Of a stretch of DNA of 64,000 bases, positions 26,222 to 35,731 are shown in pieces. The notes beneath the pieces are model-generated. The model did no database searches and had not been told where the DNA came from. It saw only the letters and a list, made by a program, of their open reading frames with translations. The translations under genes and the position numbers were made by a program. Each line of letters starts with the position of its first letter. The first letter of the stretch is position 1. Origin of the DNA: Candidatus Planktophila lacus (GTDB lineage Bacteria > Actinomycetota > Actinomycetes > Nanopelagicales > Nanopelagicaceae); assembly GCF_002288385.1 (NCBI RefSeq), contig NZ_CP016783.1, forward strand, positions 1,116,001-1,180,000, given 5' to 3'.

Positions 26222-27718
26222 TTACTTCTTTAGTGCAAGCTTCTTCTTAAAGTTCCAGATCATCGGACCGATAATCACAATAAGGAGGATTACGTAGAGG
26301 ATTTTTGACATTGGAGTTGCATATAGCGCGCTAAGTTCGCCACCGCTGATCTGCAGCGCACGACGCATCTGAAGCTCAGCCATCGGCCCAAGAATTAGTC
26401 CAATAATTAGCGGTGTAATTGGAACTCCAAAACGGCGGAAGGCAAAACCGATTACACCAACACCCAGCGCGATCCAGAGATCAAAGATTGCATTGTTCGC
26501 AACGTACGCGCCCATCAATGCGAAGGCGGTGATTCCGGAGAAGAGATAAGGGCGTGGAATATTTAGAAGTTTTGCCCAGACGCGCACTAGCGGCAGATTA
26601 AGCGCCAGGAGCAAGGTGTTTCCGATAAAGAGCGAAGCGATTAAGGTCCAGACGATTTCAGGGTTTGTTGTAAATAGCAGCGGACCAGGTTGAATGTTGT
26701 AAGTCTGAAGAGCGACCAGAATTACTGCAGCAGTTGCAGATGTTGGAAGTCCAAGTGCAAGAAGTGGAACAAGAGCACCAGCGGCATTTGCATTGTTAGC
26801 AGCCTCTGGGCCTGCTACGCCTTCAATGGCGCCATGACCAAACTCCTCTTTATTCTTCGATAAAGATTTCTCTGCCGCATAACTTAAAAATGTTGGGACT
26901 TCAGAGCCTCCGGCAGGGATAACGCCTAATGGAAAACCAATCGCTGTTCCGCGAAGCCAGGGGCGCCAAGAACGTTTGAAGTCTTGGCGAGACATAATCG
27001 CCTTGCCCTTCATCGGAATGATCGACCAACCAGTTGCCTTCGCGCGGCCTGCGATATACAAAGCCTCGCCAAGTGCAAATAGCGAAACGATTACAGTCAC
27101 TGTTTCAATTCCATCGATTGCTTGAAGGCTTCCAAAAGTTAGGCGAACTGCGCCAGATTGCAGATCAGAACCAACCAAGCCAATAACTAGGCCTACGCCA
27201 AGGGATGCCATACCGCGCAACATTGAATTTCCTAAGAGCGTTCCGACCGTTGTAAAAGCGATCAACATCAGCGCAAAGAAATCTGCCGCCGTAACTTTAA
27301 AGGCCCACTCGGCAAGTGAGGGGGCGGTAAATGCCAAGATCGCAGTTGCGATTGTGCCTGCGATGAATGAACCAATAGCTGCAGTCGCAAGGGCAGAACC
27401 AGCGCGTCCACGCTTTGCCATTTGATGGCCTTCGAGCGCTGTTATTACTGAACCGGATTCACCAGGAGTATTTAATAAAATCGAAGTTGTCGATCCGCCA
27501 TACATGGCGCCGTAGTAAATAGCAGCAAACATAATTAGCGCAGATGCCGGGCTAACTGAATAAGTAATTGGCAACAAGAGTGCGATAGCAAGTGCGGGTC
27601 CGATACCGGGAAGAACTCCGACCAGCGTTCCAAGGATTGTTCCGAGTAGACCGAAAAGTAGATTGTTTAGGGTAAGGGCTGAGGCGAAGCCCTCCATAAG
27701 CGAGTTAAAACTACTCAT
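26222..27718 (-). CDS. tctA: Tripartite tricarboxylate transporter, large membrane subunit TctA
   Basis: Large permease of a solute-binding-protein-dependent TTT importer, 498 aa with about 11-12 helices. The family motif [17 protein letters not shown] is near residue 35, the [18 protein letters not shown] block near 75, and [16 protein letters not shown] near 260. The start overlaps tctB by 4 bp. TTT systems carry citrate-like tricarboxylates or other organic acids using ion gradients; the substrate here is not readable. Confidence 0.93.
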   Translation of the reverse strand: MSSFNSLMEGFASALTLNNLLFGLLGTILGTLVGVLPGIGPALAIALLLPITYSVSPASALIMFAAIYYGAMYGGSTTSILLNTPGESGSVITALEGHQMAKRGRAGSALATAAIGSFIAGTIATAILAFTAPSLAEWAFKVTAADFFALMLIAFTTVGTLLGNSMLRGMASLGVGLVIGLVGSDLQSGAVRLTFGSLQAIDGIETVTVIVSLFALGEALYIAGRAKATGWSIIPMKGKAIMSRQDFKRSWRPWLRGTAIGFPLGVIPAGGSEVPTFLSYAAEKSLSKNKEEFGHGAIEGVAGPEAANNANAAGALVPLLALGLPTSATAAVILVALQTYNIQPGPLLFTTNPEIVWTLIASLFIGNTLLLALNLPLVRVWAKLLNIPRPYLFSGITAFALMGAYVANNAIFDLWIALGVGVIGFAFRRFGVPITPLIIGLILGPMAELQMRRALQISGGELSALYATPMSKILYVILLIVIIGPMIWNFKKKLALKK

Positions 27719-28203
27719 TCAAAGATCCCCAGGATTCCTGCTGGAAGGCCAACGTTTAGACCTTTAGAAAATGCAAAATAAACGATAAAAGAGAAGATGA
27801 TCGAGATAAGTAAATTCTTAAGTAGATTTTTGGCACCGTATGCAAAGGCGACGCCAAAGAACACCACTGTGCTCGCGATGATAAATCCAGCACGCTCAAT
27901 TAAAAGTGGGTAGGTCAACATTGAGCCGGCGACCATGGCTAAAGATTTAAAGTCTGTCTTTTCAACTATTTCGCCGAACTCGGTTCCTTCAGGTACGCCG
28001 AGATTTCCGCGGAAAATTTGTACAAATAAACCCAGAGAAATAAAAATGACAAAACCGCTTACTACGTAAGGAAAAATTTGCGGACCAACGGTTCCAGATC
28101 CCGGTGGAACTAACATCTTGGAAGTGTCGTATAGAACGACCAACCCAAGAATTAGGAGAGAGCCCGCAAAAGCGAGCTCTCCCCCAATCTTCTTAGATTT
28201 CAA
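27715..28203 (-). CDS. tctB: Tripartite tricarboxylate transporter, small membrane subunit TctB
   Basis: 162 aa, four predicted membrane helices (about 12-28, 45-65, 92-125 and 130-150), low sequence conservation as usual for TctB. The PPGSGTVGPQIFPYVVSG segment after helix 1 is typical. Between tctC (6 bp gap) and tctA (4-bp overlap). Confidence 0.87.
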   Translation of the reverse strand: MKSKKIGGELAFAGSLLILGLVVLYDTSKMLVPPGSGTVGPQIFPYVVSGFVIFISLGLFVQIFRGNLGVPEGTEFGEIVEKTDFKSLAMVAGSMLTYPLLIERAGFIIASTVVFFGVAFAYGAKNLLKNLLISIIFSFIVYFAFSKGLNVGLPAGILGIFE

Positions 28204-28209
28204 GAGGAC

Positions 28210-29331
28210 TTATGCCAAGCCAAGTGAAACTAGCGTGGTTGTGATGTCCTTCTTTTGTGATGCAAGGAATGCTTCGAAATCCTTGCCGTAATCTGTTTGG
28301 TTCTGCCAATCCTTAGCAACCAATGTTGCCTTCCAGGCATCTCCTGCACGAGTTACATCAACAGCCTTTAGCCAGTTAACGCGCTCTGCTTCGGTAAGTG
28401 CTGCTGGAGCAAGAATTCCGCGCCAGTTACCGAATGTGAAGTTGATTCCCTGCTGGATCAATGTCTGACCCTTGATTGACTTCAAACGTGATGGTGATGA
28501 AAGGGCTAGAACACGTAGCTTTCCGGCCTTTACAAATGAAGCGAATTCAGATGTACCTGAAACGCCAGCTACTGTCTGTCCGCTGAGTACAGAAGTTGTT
28601 ACTTCTCCACCACCTGCGTATGGAACGTAGTTCATTTCAGTGGCTTTTCCGCCAGCTTTTTCAACTAGAAGACCCATGTAAACGTGGTCAACAGTTCCCT
28701 TTGATCCACCAGCGATAGGTAGCTTTGGATTTGCAACGATATCTGCGAGTAGTTGATTAATTGTCTTGTACTTAGAAGATGTAGGAACAACAATCGCTTC
28801 ATATTCGCGCATCAATCCAGAGATTGCCTTTGAATCTGCTTGGTTTAGCTTTGACTTAGTTGAAGCAACGCCTGCAACCATCGCAAAACCTGTAATGAAA
28901 GCAAAATCTTTAGCCTTTTGATCTTGGAAGTATCCAAGACCTACAGTTCCGGATCCGCCTGACTTATAAGCAACTGTGTAATCGCTAAGCATGCCTTCTG
29001 CCTTCATAGCATCAGCAAATGCGATTGCAGTGGTGCCGTAACCGCCACCTACGCCAGATGAAGCAACCCACTCAAGCTTTGAGAGTGGGGTTACATCTTT
29101 GTACCACCATTTCAACTTGCCTTTTAGGGTTCCAGTTGAAACTACTAAACATGTTAGATCAGAGCCTTCGACTCCACGAGCCTTTGCTACGCGACCTGCG
29201 GTAATGCAGTCATCGCCAGCCTTTGCAATTGCTGCCGCTTTTGGTGCTGCTGTTGCTGTTGGAGCAACTGTTGCAAGTACTGAAAGCGCCAATGATGCAA
29301 CGAGTGCACCGGCAAATTTCTTTTTTAACAT
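28210..29331 (-). CDS. tctC: Tripartite tricarboxylate transporter substrate-binding protein TctC
   Basis: Exported solute receptor. About 373 aa from the ATG at 29331, which has AGGAG 7 bp upstream; a TTG one codon earlier is a poorer choice. Signal peptide to about residue 29. Between it and the TctC fold is an extra ~45-residue segment with Cys42 and Cys61 and a KGKLKWWYKD end, not part of standard TctC. The TctC body follows with GGGYGTTAIAFADAM, GSGTVGLGYF, GGSKGTVDHVYMGLL, YVPYAGGGEVTTSVLSGQTVAGVSG and LRVLALSSPSRL. First gene of tctCBA. Confidence 0.9.
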   Translation of the reverse strand: MLKKKFAGALVASLALSVLATVAPTATAAPKAAAIAKAGDDCITAGRVAKARGVEGSDLTCLVVSTGTLKGKLKWWYKDVTPLSKLEWVASSGVGGGYGTTAIAFADAMKAEGMLSDYTVAYKSGGSGTVGLGYFQDQKAKDFAFITGFAMVAGVASTKSKLNQADSKAISGLMREYEAIVVPTSSKYKTINQLLADIVANPKLPIAGGSKGTVDHVYMGLLVEKAGGKATEMNYVPYAGGGEVTTSVLSGQTVAGVSGTSEFASFVKAGKLRVLALSSPSRLKSIKGQTLIQQGINFTFGNWRGILAPAALTEAERVNWLKAVDVTRAGDAWKATLVAKDWQNQTDYGKDFEAFLASQKKDITTTLVSLGLA

Positions 29332-29391
29332 CAAGACTCTCCTTTAAGAGTTAGCCCACGAGGGATGGGGTTTGAGAAAGGTTATGCGTTA

Positions 29392-29403
29392 CTGGCTAGC
29401 CAG
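29392..29403. promoter_or_regulatory. Palindrome in the tctC leader
   Basis: CTGGCTAGCCAG is a perfect 12-bp palindrome, nearly extended by flanking TTAC and GTAA. It lies about 60 bp upstream of the tctC start and downstream of the promoter, so it could be a second repressor site. Confidence 0.4.
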
Positions 29404-29428
29404 GTAAAGGGATTTTCATAACGATTTA

Positions 29429-29457
29429 ATACTAATTTGTGAGGTCAGACACCTCAA
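29429..29457 (-). promoter_or_regulatory. Promoter for tctCBA with an embedded operator-like palindrome
   Basis: TTGAGG (-35, 29452-29457) and TAGTAT (-10, 29429-29434) with a 17-bp spacer. The inverted repeat TGAGGT-n5-ACCTCA (29440-29456) covers most of the -35 box and the spacer, the classical place for a repressor dimer (GntR-like spacing). No regulator gene is adjacent. Confidence 0.55.
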
Positions 29458-29473
29458 AAAGAGATTATGAGCG

Positions 29474-30286
29474 TCAGGAAAGCAGGCTTGATATTTCAAT
29501 GCCTAGAGAGGCTAACTTTGCCCGTCCCCCGTCAGCAGCCGTTAATACAAATGGCTTTCCATCTGGCAAAAGTGCAAATGAATGCTCGAAGTGGGCACCT
29601 CTAGATTTATCTTGAGATACAACCGTCCAGTCATCGCCTAAAACTTTTGTCTTATGTGTTCCGCGCGTAATCATCGGTTCAATTGCAAGTGCCATCCCGA
29701 CAATTAACTCAGGACCATTTCCACCTTTTCCAAAGTTTAAAACATGTGGCTCTTGATGCATCTCGGTACCGATTCCGTGGCCACCGTACTCTTGCAGAAT
29801 TCCGTACTTACCTTGCGAATCGATGTAATTTTCAATTGCTGCGCTGATATCAGTAAGGCGCGCACCTAATTTACCCGCGGCGATTCCGCGCCACATTGAC
29901 TCTTCGCAGACATCCATAAGTTTTTGATCTTGTGCGTCAACGTTGCCGACTCCGACAGAAAATGCAGCATCGCCATGCCAACCATCGATGATTGCACCGC
30001 AATCGATTGAGACTAGATCACCATCGTTGATGAGGCGATCCCCAGGGATACCGTGAACGATTTCTTCATTTACTGAAACACAGATCGTTGCGGGAAAGCC
30101 GTGATAGTTAAGAAAGTTGGGGGTTGCACCGTTTCTTTTGATGCAGGCTGCTGCAACTGCATCGAGTGCGCTAGTTGTCATTCCTGGCTTAATCGCAGCT
30201 CGTATCGCTTGGTGAATTTCGGCGACTACTAAACCGGCGCGACGCATTACCTTTAATTGTTCAAGGGTTTTTATCTGGATCGCCAT
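29474..30286 (-). CDS. map: Type I methionine aminopeptidase
   Basis: Removes the initiator methionine from nascent proteins. 270 aa, a metal-dependent pita-bread enzyme. Metal ligands are seen in LVSIDCGAIIDGWHGDAAFSV (two Asp), YGGHGIGTEMHQEP (His), MALAIEPMIT (Glu) and AHFEHSFAL (Glu). The His in NYHGFPATIC is also conserved. 16 bp after adk in the secY-adk-map order common to Gram-positive bacteria. Confidence 0.96.
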   Translation of the reverse strand: MAIQIKTLEQLKVMRRAGLVVAEIHQAIRAAIKPGMTTSALDAVAAACIKRNGATPNFLNYHGFPATICVSVNEEIVHGIPGDRLINDGDLVSIDCGAIIDGWHGDAAFSVGVGNVDAQDQKLMDVCEESMWRGIAAGKLGARLTDISAAIENYIDSQGKYGILQEYGGHGIGTEMHQEPHVLNFGKGGNGPELIVGMALAIEPMITRGTHKTKVLGDDWTVVSQDKSRGAHFEHSFALLPDGKPFVLTAADGGRAKLASLGIEISSLLS

Positions 30287-30302
30287 AAAAGTACTTTAGT
30301 TA

Positions 30303-30935
30303 CTAGAGGCGACCGAGCGCAGTAATCGCATGCTCGGTGATTTCAGCAACGGTTCCTACTGCTGGGATAGTGATCAATAAACCTTCAGAGCGGTAGAAAG
30401 AGATGATTGGCGCGGTCTGCTCTTCATAGACCTCAAGGCGGCGTGCGATAACTTCTTCTTTATCGTCTTCACGCTGATAAAGATCGTTGCCATTGCAAGA
30501 AGCACAGTTTGTAGCTCCCGCTTCATTGGATGCACCGCATCCACGACAGGTACGACGAGAAGATAAACGCTTAATGATTTCATCAGATGCGATAGCAAGT
30601 TCTAAAGCTGCTTGCAACGGAGTCTTGGCCTCTGCAAGAAATGCACGAAGAACTTCAGCCTGTGCCACGTTGCGTGGATAGCCATCTAGAAGAAAACCAT
30701 TGGCAACATCGTCATGGGTTAGACGATCTTTGACCATATCGTTGGTGACTGAATCGGGAACTAGTTCGCCGCGATCCATAAATGCTTTCGCTTGGTTTCC
30801 GAGTTCTGTTCCGGCCTTCAAATTAGCGCGGAAGATATCGCCAGTTGAAATATGCGGAATTGAATAGTGCGCAGATAGGAATTGAGCTTGTGTTCCTTTA
30901 CCAGCACCTGGTGGTCCAACCAGGATTAAACGCAT
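30303..30935 (-). CDS. adk: Adenylate kinase with zinc-binding LID
   Basis: Interconverts ATP + AMP and 2 ADP. 210 aa. P-loop GPPGAGKGTQ at 7-16, AMP-site HISTGDIFR, GFLLDGYPRN, and a long LID carrying four cysteines (CRGC then CASC, 12 residues between the pairs) that should bind zinc. Many Actinobacteria, such as mycobacteria, have a short LID without it. The ATG overlaps the secY stop by one base. Confidence 0.96.
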   Translation of the reverse strand: MRLILVGPPGAGKGTQAQFLSAHYSIPHISTGDIFRANLKAGTELGNQAKAFMDRGELVPDSVTNDMVKDRLTHDDVANGFLLDGYPRNVAQAEVLRAFLAEAKTPLQAALELAIASDEIIKRLSSRRTCRGCGASNEAGATNCASCNGNDLYQREDDKEEVIARRLEVYEEQTAPIISFYRSEGLLITIPAVGTVAEITEHAITALGRL

Positions 30936-32230
30936 TAGCGCAAGAACCCCTCATATGAACGCTGTTGCAACTGGCTTTCGATCTGCTTTGCAGTATCAAG
31001 ACCAACACCGACAACGATCAGGATCGCAGTTCCACCGAATGGGAAGTTCTGAGTTGCACCGAATACGATCAACGCACCGATTGGAATAATCGCAACGAGC
31101 GCGAGGTATAGCGCACCTGGCGCTGTAATGCGTGAGAGAACGTATTGCAGGTATTCAGAAGTTGGGCGACCGGCACGGATGCCTGGAATAAATCCGCCGT
31201 ACTTCTTCATATTGTCTGCAACTTCATCTGGATTAAAGGTAATCGCTACATAGAAGTAGGTGAAGAAGATAATCAAAGCTGAATAAGCAGTTACATAAAA
31301 GACGTTATCGCCATTTACGAGGTTACGAGAAACCCATACCGCCCAAGCCGCTTGGCTATTGGTGAAGTTAACGATCAAAGATGGGATGTAGAGAAGTGAT
31401 GAAGCGAAGATAACCGGGATAACGCCAGCCTGGTTTACCTTGATTGGAATATAAGTACTTGTTCCGCCGTAAGCCTGACGTCCAACCATGCGCTTTGCGT
31501 ACTGCACAGGGATTCGGCGCTGTGCTTGTTCAACGAATACAACCGCTGCAACAACTGCAATACCGACCGCTAAAACAACGATAAATGCGAAGAGGCCCTT
31601 TTGAACGCGGATGCTCCAGAGTTGTCCAGGGAAGCTTGCTGCGATAGATGTGAAGATCAAGATAGACATACCGTTACCAATACCGCGATCAGTGATTAGC
31701 TCACCGAGCCACATGATTACAGATGTACCGGCTGTCATAACGATGATCATCGTTGCTATGCGCTGCCATGAAGTATCAGGAATGATCGCTTCATTACAGC
31801 CTGAGATCAAACGACCAGGTGTACGAGCAACTGCAACCAAACCTGTTGATTGAAGTACTGCTAAACCGATTGTTAGATAACGGGTGTATTGAGTTAACTT
31901 CGCAGTTCCAGATTGTCCCTCTTTCTTAAGAGTTTCAAAGCGTGGAATTACAACTGTAAGAAGTTGAATAATGATCGAGCTGGTGATGTAAGGCATGATG
32001 CCAAGTGCAAAGACAGAGAGCTGAATTAGCGCTCCACCTGAGAACAAGTTGATCAGACCGAAGAGACCACCTGTTTGAACTTGGTTAAGACATGTCTGAA
32101 CTGCTGTGTATGAAACGCCAGGAGTTGGGACGACTGAACCGAAGCGGAACAGAGCCATGATTGAAAGAGTGAAGAAGATCTTCTTGCGCAGATCTGGTGT
32201 CTTAAAAGCCATTCCAAATGCTGAAAGCAT
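30935..32230 (-). CDS. secY: Preprotein translocase subunit SecY
   Basis: Pore of the Sec translocon, 431 aa, ten helices. The N-terminus is MLSAFGMAFKTPDLRKKIFFT, a plug-region block reads SGGALIQLSVFALGIMPYITSSIIIQLL, and ANNxKKYGGF-type, GRPTSEYLQYVL and QQRSYEGFLR blocks follow. I use the ATG at 32230 (GGGAGAAG upstream) rather than the TTG before it. Separated from rplO by 54 bp containing a long hairpin. Confidence 0.96.
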   Translation of the reverse strand: MLSAFGMAFKTPDLRKKIFFTLSIMALFRFGSVVPTPGVSYTAVQTCLNQVQTGGLFGLINLFSGGALIQLSVFALGIMPYITSSIIIQLLTVVIPRFETLKKEGQSGTAKLTQYTRYLTIGLAVLQSTGLVAVARTPGRLISGCNEAIIPDTSWQRIATMIIVMTAGTSVIMWLGELITDRGIGNGMSILIFTSIAASFPGQLWSIRVQKGLFAFIVVLAVGIAVVAAVVFVEQAQRRIPVQYAKRMVGRQAYGGTSTYIPIKVNQAGVIPVIFASSLLYIPSLIVNFTNSQAAWAVWVSRNLVNGDNVFYVTAYSALIIFFTYFYVAITFNPDEVADNMKKYGGFIPGIRAGRPTSEYLQYVLSRITAPGALYLALVAIIPIGALIVFGATQNFPFGGTAILIVVGVGLDTAKQIESQLQQRSYEGFLR

Positions 32231-32256
32231 CAATCTTCTCCCTCTATCAAATCAAT

Positions 32257-32289
32257 GAAACTTTTATAAGTTTCTTTTTGAAACTTATA
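32257..32289 (-). promoter_or_regulatory. Three-arm alternative hairpin between rplO and secY
   Basis: On the minus strand TATAAGTTTC pairs with GAAACTTATA (32265-32289, 10 bp) around an AAAAA loop. A third arm, AAGTTTC (32257-32263), can instead pair with GAAACTT of the second arm. The rplO stop codon is inside the first arm, and the third arm lies 14 bp from the secY ribosome-binding region. The layout matches that before rpoB. Confidence 0.55.
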
Positions 32290-32725
32290 GAACTTTGGTT
32301 GAACCACCAGCGGCAGCGATCTTTTCGACTGCTGATGCTGAGAATGCATGTGCTGTTACAGATACCTTGACGGCGATATCGCCATTGCCAAGAACCTTTA
32401 CAGGCAAGCTATCGCGTACTGCGCCCTTAGCAATTAGATCTGCAACTGTTACATCTCCACCCTTAGGGAAGAGATCGTTAATTGTTGCAACGTTAACTGC
32501 TTGGTACTCAATACGTGCTGGGTTCTTAAAGCCGCGAAGCTTAGGCAAACGCATAACCAACGGAAGCTGGCCACCCTCAAAACCTGGGCGAACAGTGTTA
32601 CGTGCATGTGTTCCCTTGCCACCGCGACCGGCGGTCTTACCCTTTGATGCTTCACCGCGACCTTTACGGGTCTTAGCTTTCTTTGCACCTGGGGCTGGAC
32701 GAAGGTGATGAAGTTTTAGCGTCAT
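32285..32725 (-). CDS. rplO: 50S ribosomal protein L15
   Basis: 146 aa. [35 protein letters not shown] is the typical glycine/lysine-rich L15 start, followed by [19 protein letters not shown]. Its stop codon is embedded in the hairpin before secY. Two bp after rpmD. Confidence 0.96.
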   Translation of the reverse strand: MTLKLHHLRPAPGAKKAKTRKGRGEASKGKTAGRGGKGTHARNTVRPGFEGGQLPLVMRLPKLRGFKNPARIEYQAVNVATINDLFPKGGDVTVADLIAKGAVRDSLPVKVLGNGDIAVKVSVTAHAFSASAVEKIAAAGGSTKVL

Positions 32726-32727
32726 CT

Positions 32728-32910
32728 TTATTCGACCTCCTCAACCTTGATCAAGTGGCGTGCTGCGTACACCATGCCACGAATTTCTGGACGATCTTCT
32801 TTGACGACAACATCGTTGATGCGCTTTAGACCAAGTGAACGCAAGGTCTCGCGAATCTCAGGTTTGTTACCGACCTTAGATTTAATTTGAGTTACTTTTA
32901 AACGTGGCAT
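32728..32910 (-). CDS. rpmD: 50S ribosomal protein L30
   Basis: 60 aa. [33 protein letters not shown] is the L30 signature. It overlaps the rpsE stop by one base and lies 2 bp before rplO. Confidence 0.95.
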   Translation of the reverse strand: MPRLKVTQIKSKVGNKPEIRETLRSLGLKRINDVVVKEDRPEIRGMVYAARHLIKVEEVE

Positions 32911-33551
32911 TAGGCACCAACTGTCATCTGTGAAGCGCGGATAATTGCTGCAGGTGCAACATCTTCAAGTGGACGACCGCGACGAGCAGCGATTGCTGCT
33001 GGTGACTCAAGCATCTTCAACGCTGCAACAGTGGCGTGGACCATGTTGATTGCATTGTTCGAGCCGAGTGACTTGGTCAATACATCTGAGATGCCAGCAC
33101 ATTCGAGTACTGCACGAATTGGGCCACCGGCGATAACTCCGGTACCTGGGCTTGCTGGGCGAAGAAGAACTACGCCAGCTGCTGTTTCTCCTTGTACTGG
33201 GTGAGGAACAGTTCCTTGGATGCGTGGGACTACGAAGAATGACTTCTTTGCTTCTTCAACAGCCTTAGCGATCGCTTGTGGAACTTCCTTAGACTTTCCG
33301 TAACCAATACCGACTGTGCCATTGCCGTCGCCGACAACTACTAGTGCGGTGAATGAGAAACGACGTCCACCCTTAACAACTTTAGATACACGGTTGATAA
33401 AGACAACGCGCTCCATGTATGGAGACTTGTCCTTCTCACGATCGTCGCGACGTTCACGGCGTTCGCCATTTCCGCGGCCACGGCCTTTTTCAGAAACCTT
33501 GTCAGCGCCCTTGTTGTCTGGTGCAGTTGCGGTTGTTGGATTTTCAGCCAT
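32910..33551 (-). CDS. rpsE: 30S ribosomal protein S5
   Basis: Accuracy-related 30S protein, 213 aa. The first ~43 residues are a charged Glu/Arg/Lys extension; the core starts [23 protein letters not shown] and includes [17 protein letters not shown], then [23 protein letters not shown]. The end, AAIIRAS, is usual. Confidence 0.96.
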   Translation of the reverse strand: MAENPTTATAPDNKGADKVSEKGRGRGNGERRERRDDREKDKSPYMERVVFINRVSKVVKGGRRFSFTALVVVGDGNGTVGIGYGKSKEVPQAIAKAVEEAKKSFFVVPRIQGTVPHPVQGETAAGVVLLRPASPGTGVIAGGPIRAVLECAGISDVLTKSLGSNNAINMVHATVAALKMLESPAAIAARRGRPLEDVAPAAIIRASQMTVGA

Positions 33552-33928
33552 TAGAACTCCAATCCGTTCTCTCGTGCACTATCAGCAAGTGCTGCGATAC
33601 GACCTGTGTACTTATTTCCTGCGCGGTCGAATACAACGGTAGAGATACCGGCATCCTTTCCACGCTTTGCGATCAACGCGCCAATCTCGCGAGACTTTGC
33701 AGTCTTATCGCCAGTTGACTTGCGGAAGGCTTCTTCCATTGTTGATGCGTAAGCCAAAGTCTTACCTTGTGTGTCATCAATGATCTGTACGAAGAGGTGA
33801 CGCGCAGAGCGAGAAACGACTAGACGTGGACGCGCAGGAGTGCCAGAGACCTTCTTGCGGACGCGGAAGTGACGACGGGCGCGAGCATTAGTAGCTGACC
33901 CCTTGCGGACTTTTACACCGATTGCCAT
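33551..33928 (-). CDS. rplR: 50S ribosomal protein L18
   Basis: 5S rRNA-binding protein, 125 aa. [37 protein letters not shown] and [28 protein letters not shown] are diagnostic. One-base overlaps on both sides. Confidence 0.96.
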   Translation of the reverse strand: MAIGVKVRKGSATNARARRHFRVRKKVSGTPARPRLVVSRSARHLFVQIIDDTQGKTLAYASTMEEAFRKSTGDKTAKSREIGALIAKRGKDAGISTVVFDRAGNKYTGRIAALADSARENGLEF

Positions 33929-34467
33929 TACTTCTTACCTGTCTTTCCTTGCTTACGGCGAACAACTTCGCCTGCCAAACGTAGGCCCTTGCCCTTATAA
34001 GGATCTGCTTTACGCAGTTTCTTAATCTTGGCTGCTACTTCACCAACGAGTTGCTTATCAATTCCGGTGATGTGCAACTTGGTTGGAGATTCAACCTTGT
34101 AAGAAATTCCTTCTGGAGCTAGGAATGGAACTGGGTGGCTATATCCGAGCAAGAATTCGAGATCCTTACCCTTCTCAGCAACGCGGTAACCAACACCGAC
34201 GATGTCGATAGTTAGCGTGTAACCAGTTGTTACGCCGGTGACCATATTTGATACCAATGTGCGTGATAGGCCATGAAGTGAACGTGTAACGCGCTCTTCA
34301 TTTGGACGAGCAACGGTGATAACACCATCTGCTTGTGAAACTTGAATTGGTTCAGCGACGTTTAGTGAAAGTGAACCCTTTGGTCCCTTAACTGAAACGT
34401 TCTGACCTGCGATTGTTACTTCAACGCCAGCAGGAACAGCGATTGGCATACGACCGATACGTGACAT
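33928..34467 (-). CDS. rplF: 50S ribosomal protein L6
   Basis: 179 aa. [29 protein letters not shown] and the C-terminal repeat ending [21 protein letters not shown] identify L6. It lies near the factor-binding stalk base. 6 bp after rpsH. Confidence 0.97.
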   Translation of the reverse strand: MSRIGRMPIAVPAGVEVTIAGQNVSVKGPKGSLSLNVAEPIQVSQADGVITVARPNEERVTRSLHGLSRTLVSNMVTGVTTGYTLTIDIVGVGYRVAEKGKDLEFLLGYSHPVPFLAPEGISYKVESPTKLHITGIDKQLVGEVAAKIKKLRKADPYKGKGLRLAGEVVRRKQGKTGKK

Positions 34468-34473
34468 ATTCGA

Positions 34474-34878
34474 TCACCATACGTAGGCGAGAACTTCTCC
34501 GCCTACACCCTGTTTGTTGGCTTGCTTATCAGTAAGCAATCCAGATGAAGTTGATATGATTGCAACGCCGAGTCCACCAAGTACTTTTGGTAGAGCTGTT
34601 GACTTTGCGTAAACGCGAAGTCCTGGCTTGCTTACGCGGCGAAGACCGGCGATTGAACGCTCGCGGTTTGCACCGAACTTGAGGTCAAGAACTAGGTCCT
34701 TGCCAACACCGTTTGTTGCTGATTCAACGCGATAGCCTGCGATGAAACCCTCCTTTTGAAGGATCTCTGCAATGCGTGCTTTAACCGATGAAGACGGCAT
34801 TGAAACCGAATCATGGTAAGCAGAGTTCGCGTTGCGCAGACGTGTCAACATGTCTGCGATCGGATCTGTCATTGTCAT
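34474..34878 (-). CDS. rpsH: 30S ribosomal protein S8
   Basis: 134 aa from the ATG at 34878, giving [23 protein letters not shown], the family start; an open upstream extension is not S8-like. [16 protein letters not shown] and the end [26 protein letters not shown] are typical. In E. coli S8 is the repressor of the spc operon; here a 30-bp palindrome lies just upstream. Confidence 0.96.
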   Translation of the reverse strand: MTMTDPIADMLTRLRNANSAYHDSVSMPSSSVKARIAEILQKEGFIAGYRVESATNGVGKDLVLDLKFGANRERSIAGLRRVSKPGLRVYAKSTALPKVLGGLGVAIISTSSGLLTDKQANKQGVGGEVLAYVW

Positions 34879-34960
34879 ACGTGGCCTATGGCCTTTCTCG
34901 AAACAGTATCCAAGCAATTTGCCTGGACTTTCTTCGTTGTAGTTTTAACTAGCTTGCTCC

Positions 34961-34990
34961 GGTAAAAATGATGGCGCCATCATTTTTACC
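34961..34990. other. 30-bp perfect palindrome between rpsN and rpsH
   Basis: GGTAAAAATGATGGC followed by its exact reverse complement. In RNA it gives a 13-bp stem with a GCGC loop. It contains the rpsN stop codon (34986-34988) and sits 82 bp before rpsH. No T-tract follows outside the stem. Confidence 0.75.
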
Positions 34991-35171
34991 AAGAAGCCTT
35001 TGTAATACCTGGAAGTTCACCACGATGCGCCATTTCACGGAAACAGACGCGGCAAATTCCAAACTTTTGATAGACAGAGTGCGGACGACCGCAACGCTGA
35101 CAACGTGTATAGCCACGAACCTTGAACTTAGGCTTGCGAGCAGCTTTAACCTTGAGTGATGTCTTTGCCAT
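34986..35171 (-). CDS. rpsN: 30S ribosomal protein S14, zinc-binding type
   Basis: 61-aa short form (also called RpsZ). It reads [20 protein letters not shown] and has CQRCGRP...CRVCFRE, the two CxxC pairs that bind zinc, ending PGITKASW. 2 bp after rplE. Confidence 0.96.
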   Translation of the reverse strand: MAKTSLKVKAARKPKFKVRGYTRCQRCGRPHSVYQKFGICRVCFREMAHRGELPGITKASW

Positions 35172-35173
35172 TC

Positions 35174-35731
35174 TTATGCCTCCCGGAAAGGAAAACCGAG
35201 CAACTTCAAGAGTGCGCGGCCTTCTTCGTCGTTCTTCGCTGTGGTTACAACAGTGATATCCATACCGCGTGGGCGATCGACCTTATCTTGTTCGATTTCT
35301 GGGAATACAACCTGCTCGGTTAGACCGAATGTGTAGTTGCCCTTGCCATCGAATTGCTTAGGTGAAAGTCCACGGAAATCGCGGATACGTGGAAGAGAAA
35401 TTGAGAGTAAGCGATCTGCGAACTCCCACATACGATCTCCACGCATTGTTACGTGTGCACCAATTGGCATACCTTCACGCAACTTGAACTGCGCGATTGA
35501 TTTGCGTGACTTGGTTACTTGTGGCTTCTGGCCTGTGATGATTGCTAGATCGCGGACTGCGCCTTCGATTAGCTTAGAATCACGAGCAGCTTCGCCAACA
35601 CCCATATTTACAACGATCTTTACGAGCGTTGGAACCTGCATTGGATTCTTATATCCAAATTGAGTCGTAAGTGCGCCAGCGATTTCGCTACGGTAACGAG
35701 CCTTTAAACGAACATCAGTCGTTGTTGACAT
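35174..35731 (-). CDS. rplE: 50S ribosomal protein L5
   Basis: 5S rRNA-binding protein, 185 aa. [52 protein letters not shown] and [28 protein letters not shown] are L5 landmarks. Overlaps rplX by one base. Confidence 0.97.
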   Translation of the reverse strand: MSTTTDVRLKARYRSEIAGALTTQFGYKNPMQVPTLVKIVVNMGVGEAARDSKLIEGAVRDLAIITGQKPQVTKSRKSIAQFKLREGMPIGAHVTMRGDRMWEFADRLLSISLPRIRDFRGLSPKQFDGKGNYTFGLTEQVVFPEIEQDKVDRPRGMDITVVTTAKNDEEGRALLKLLGFPFREA

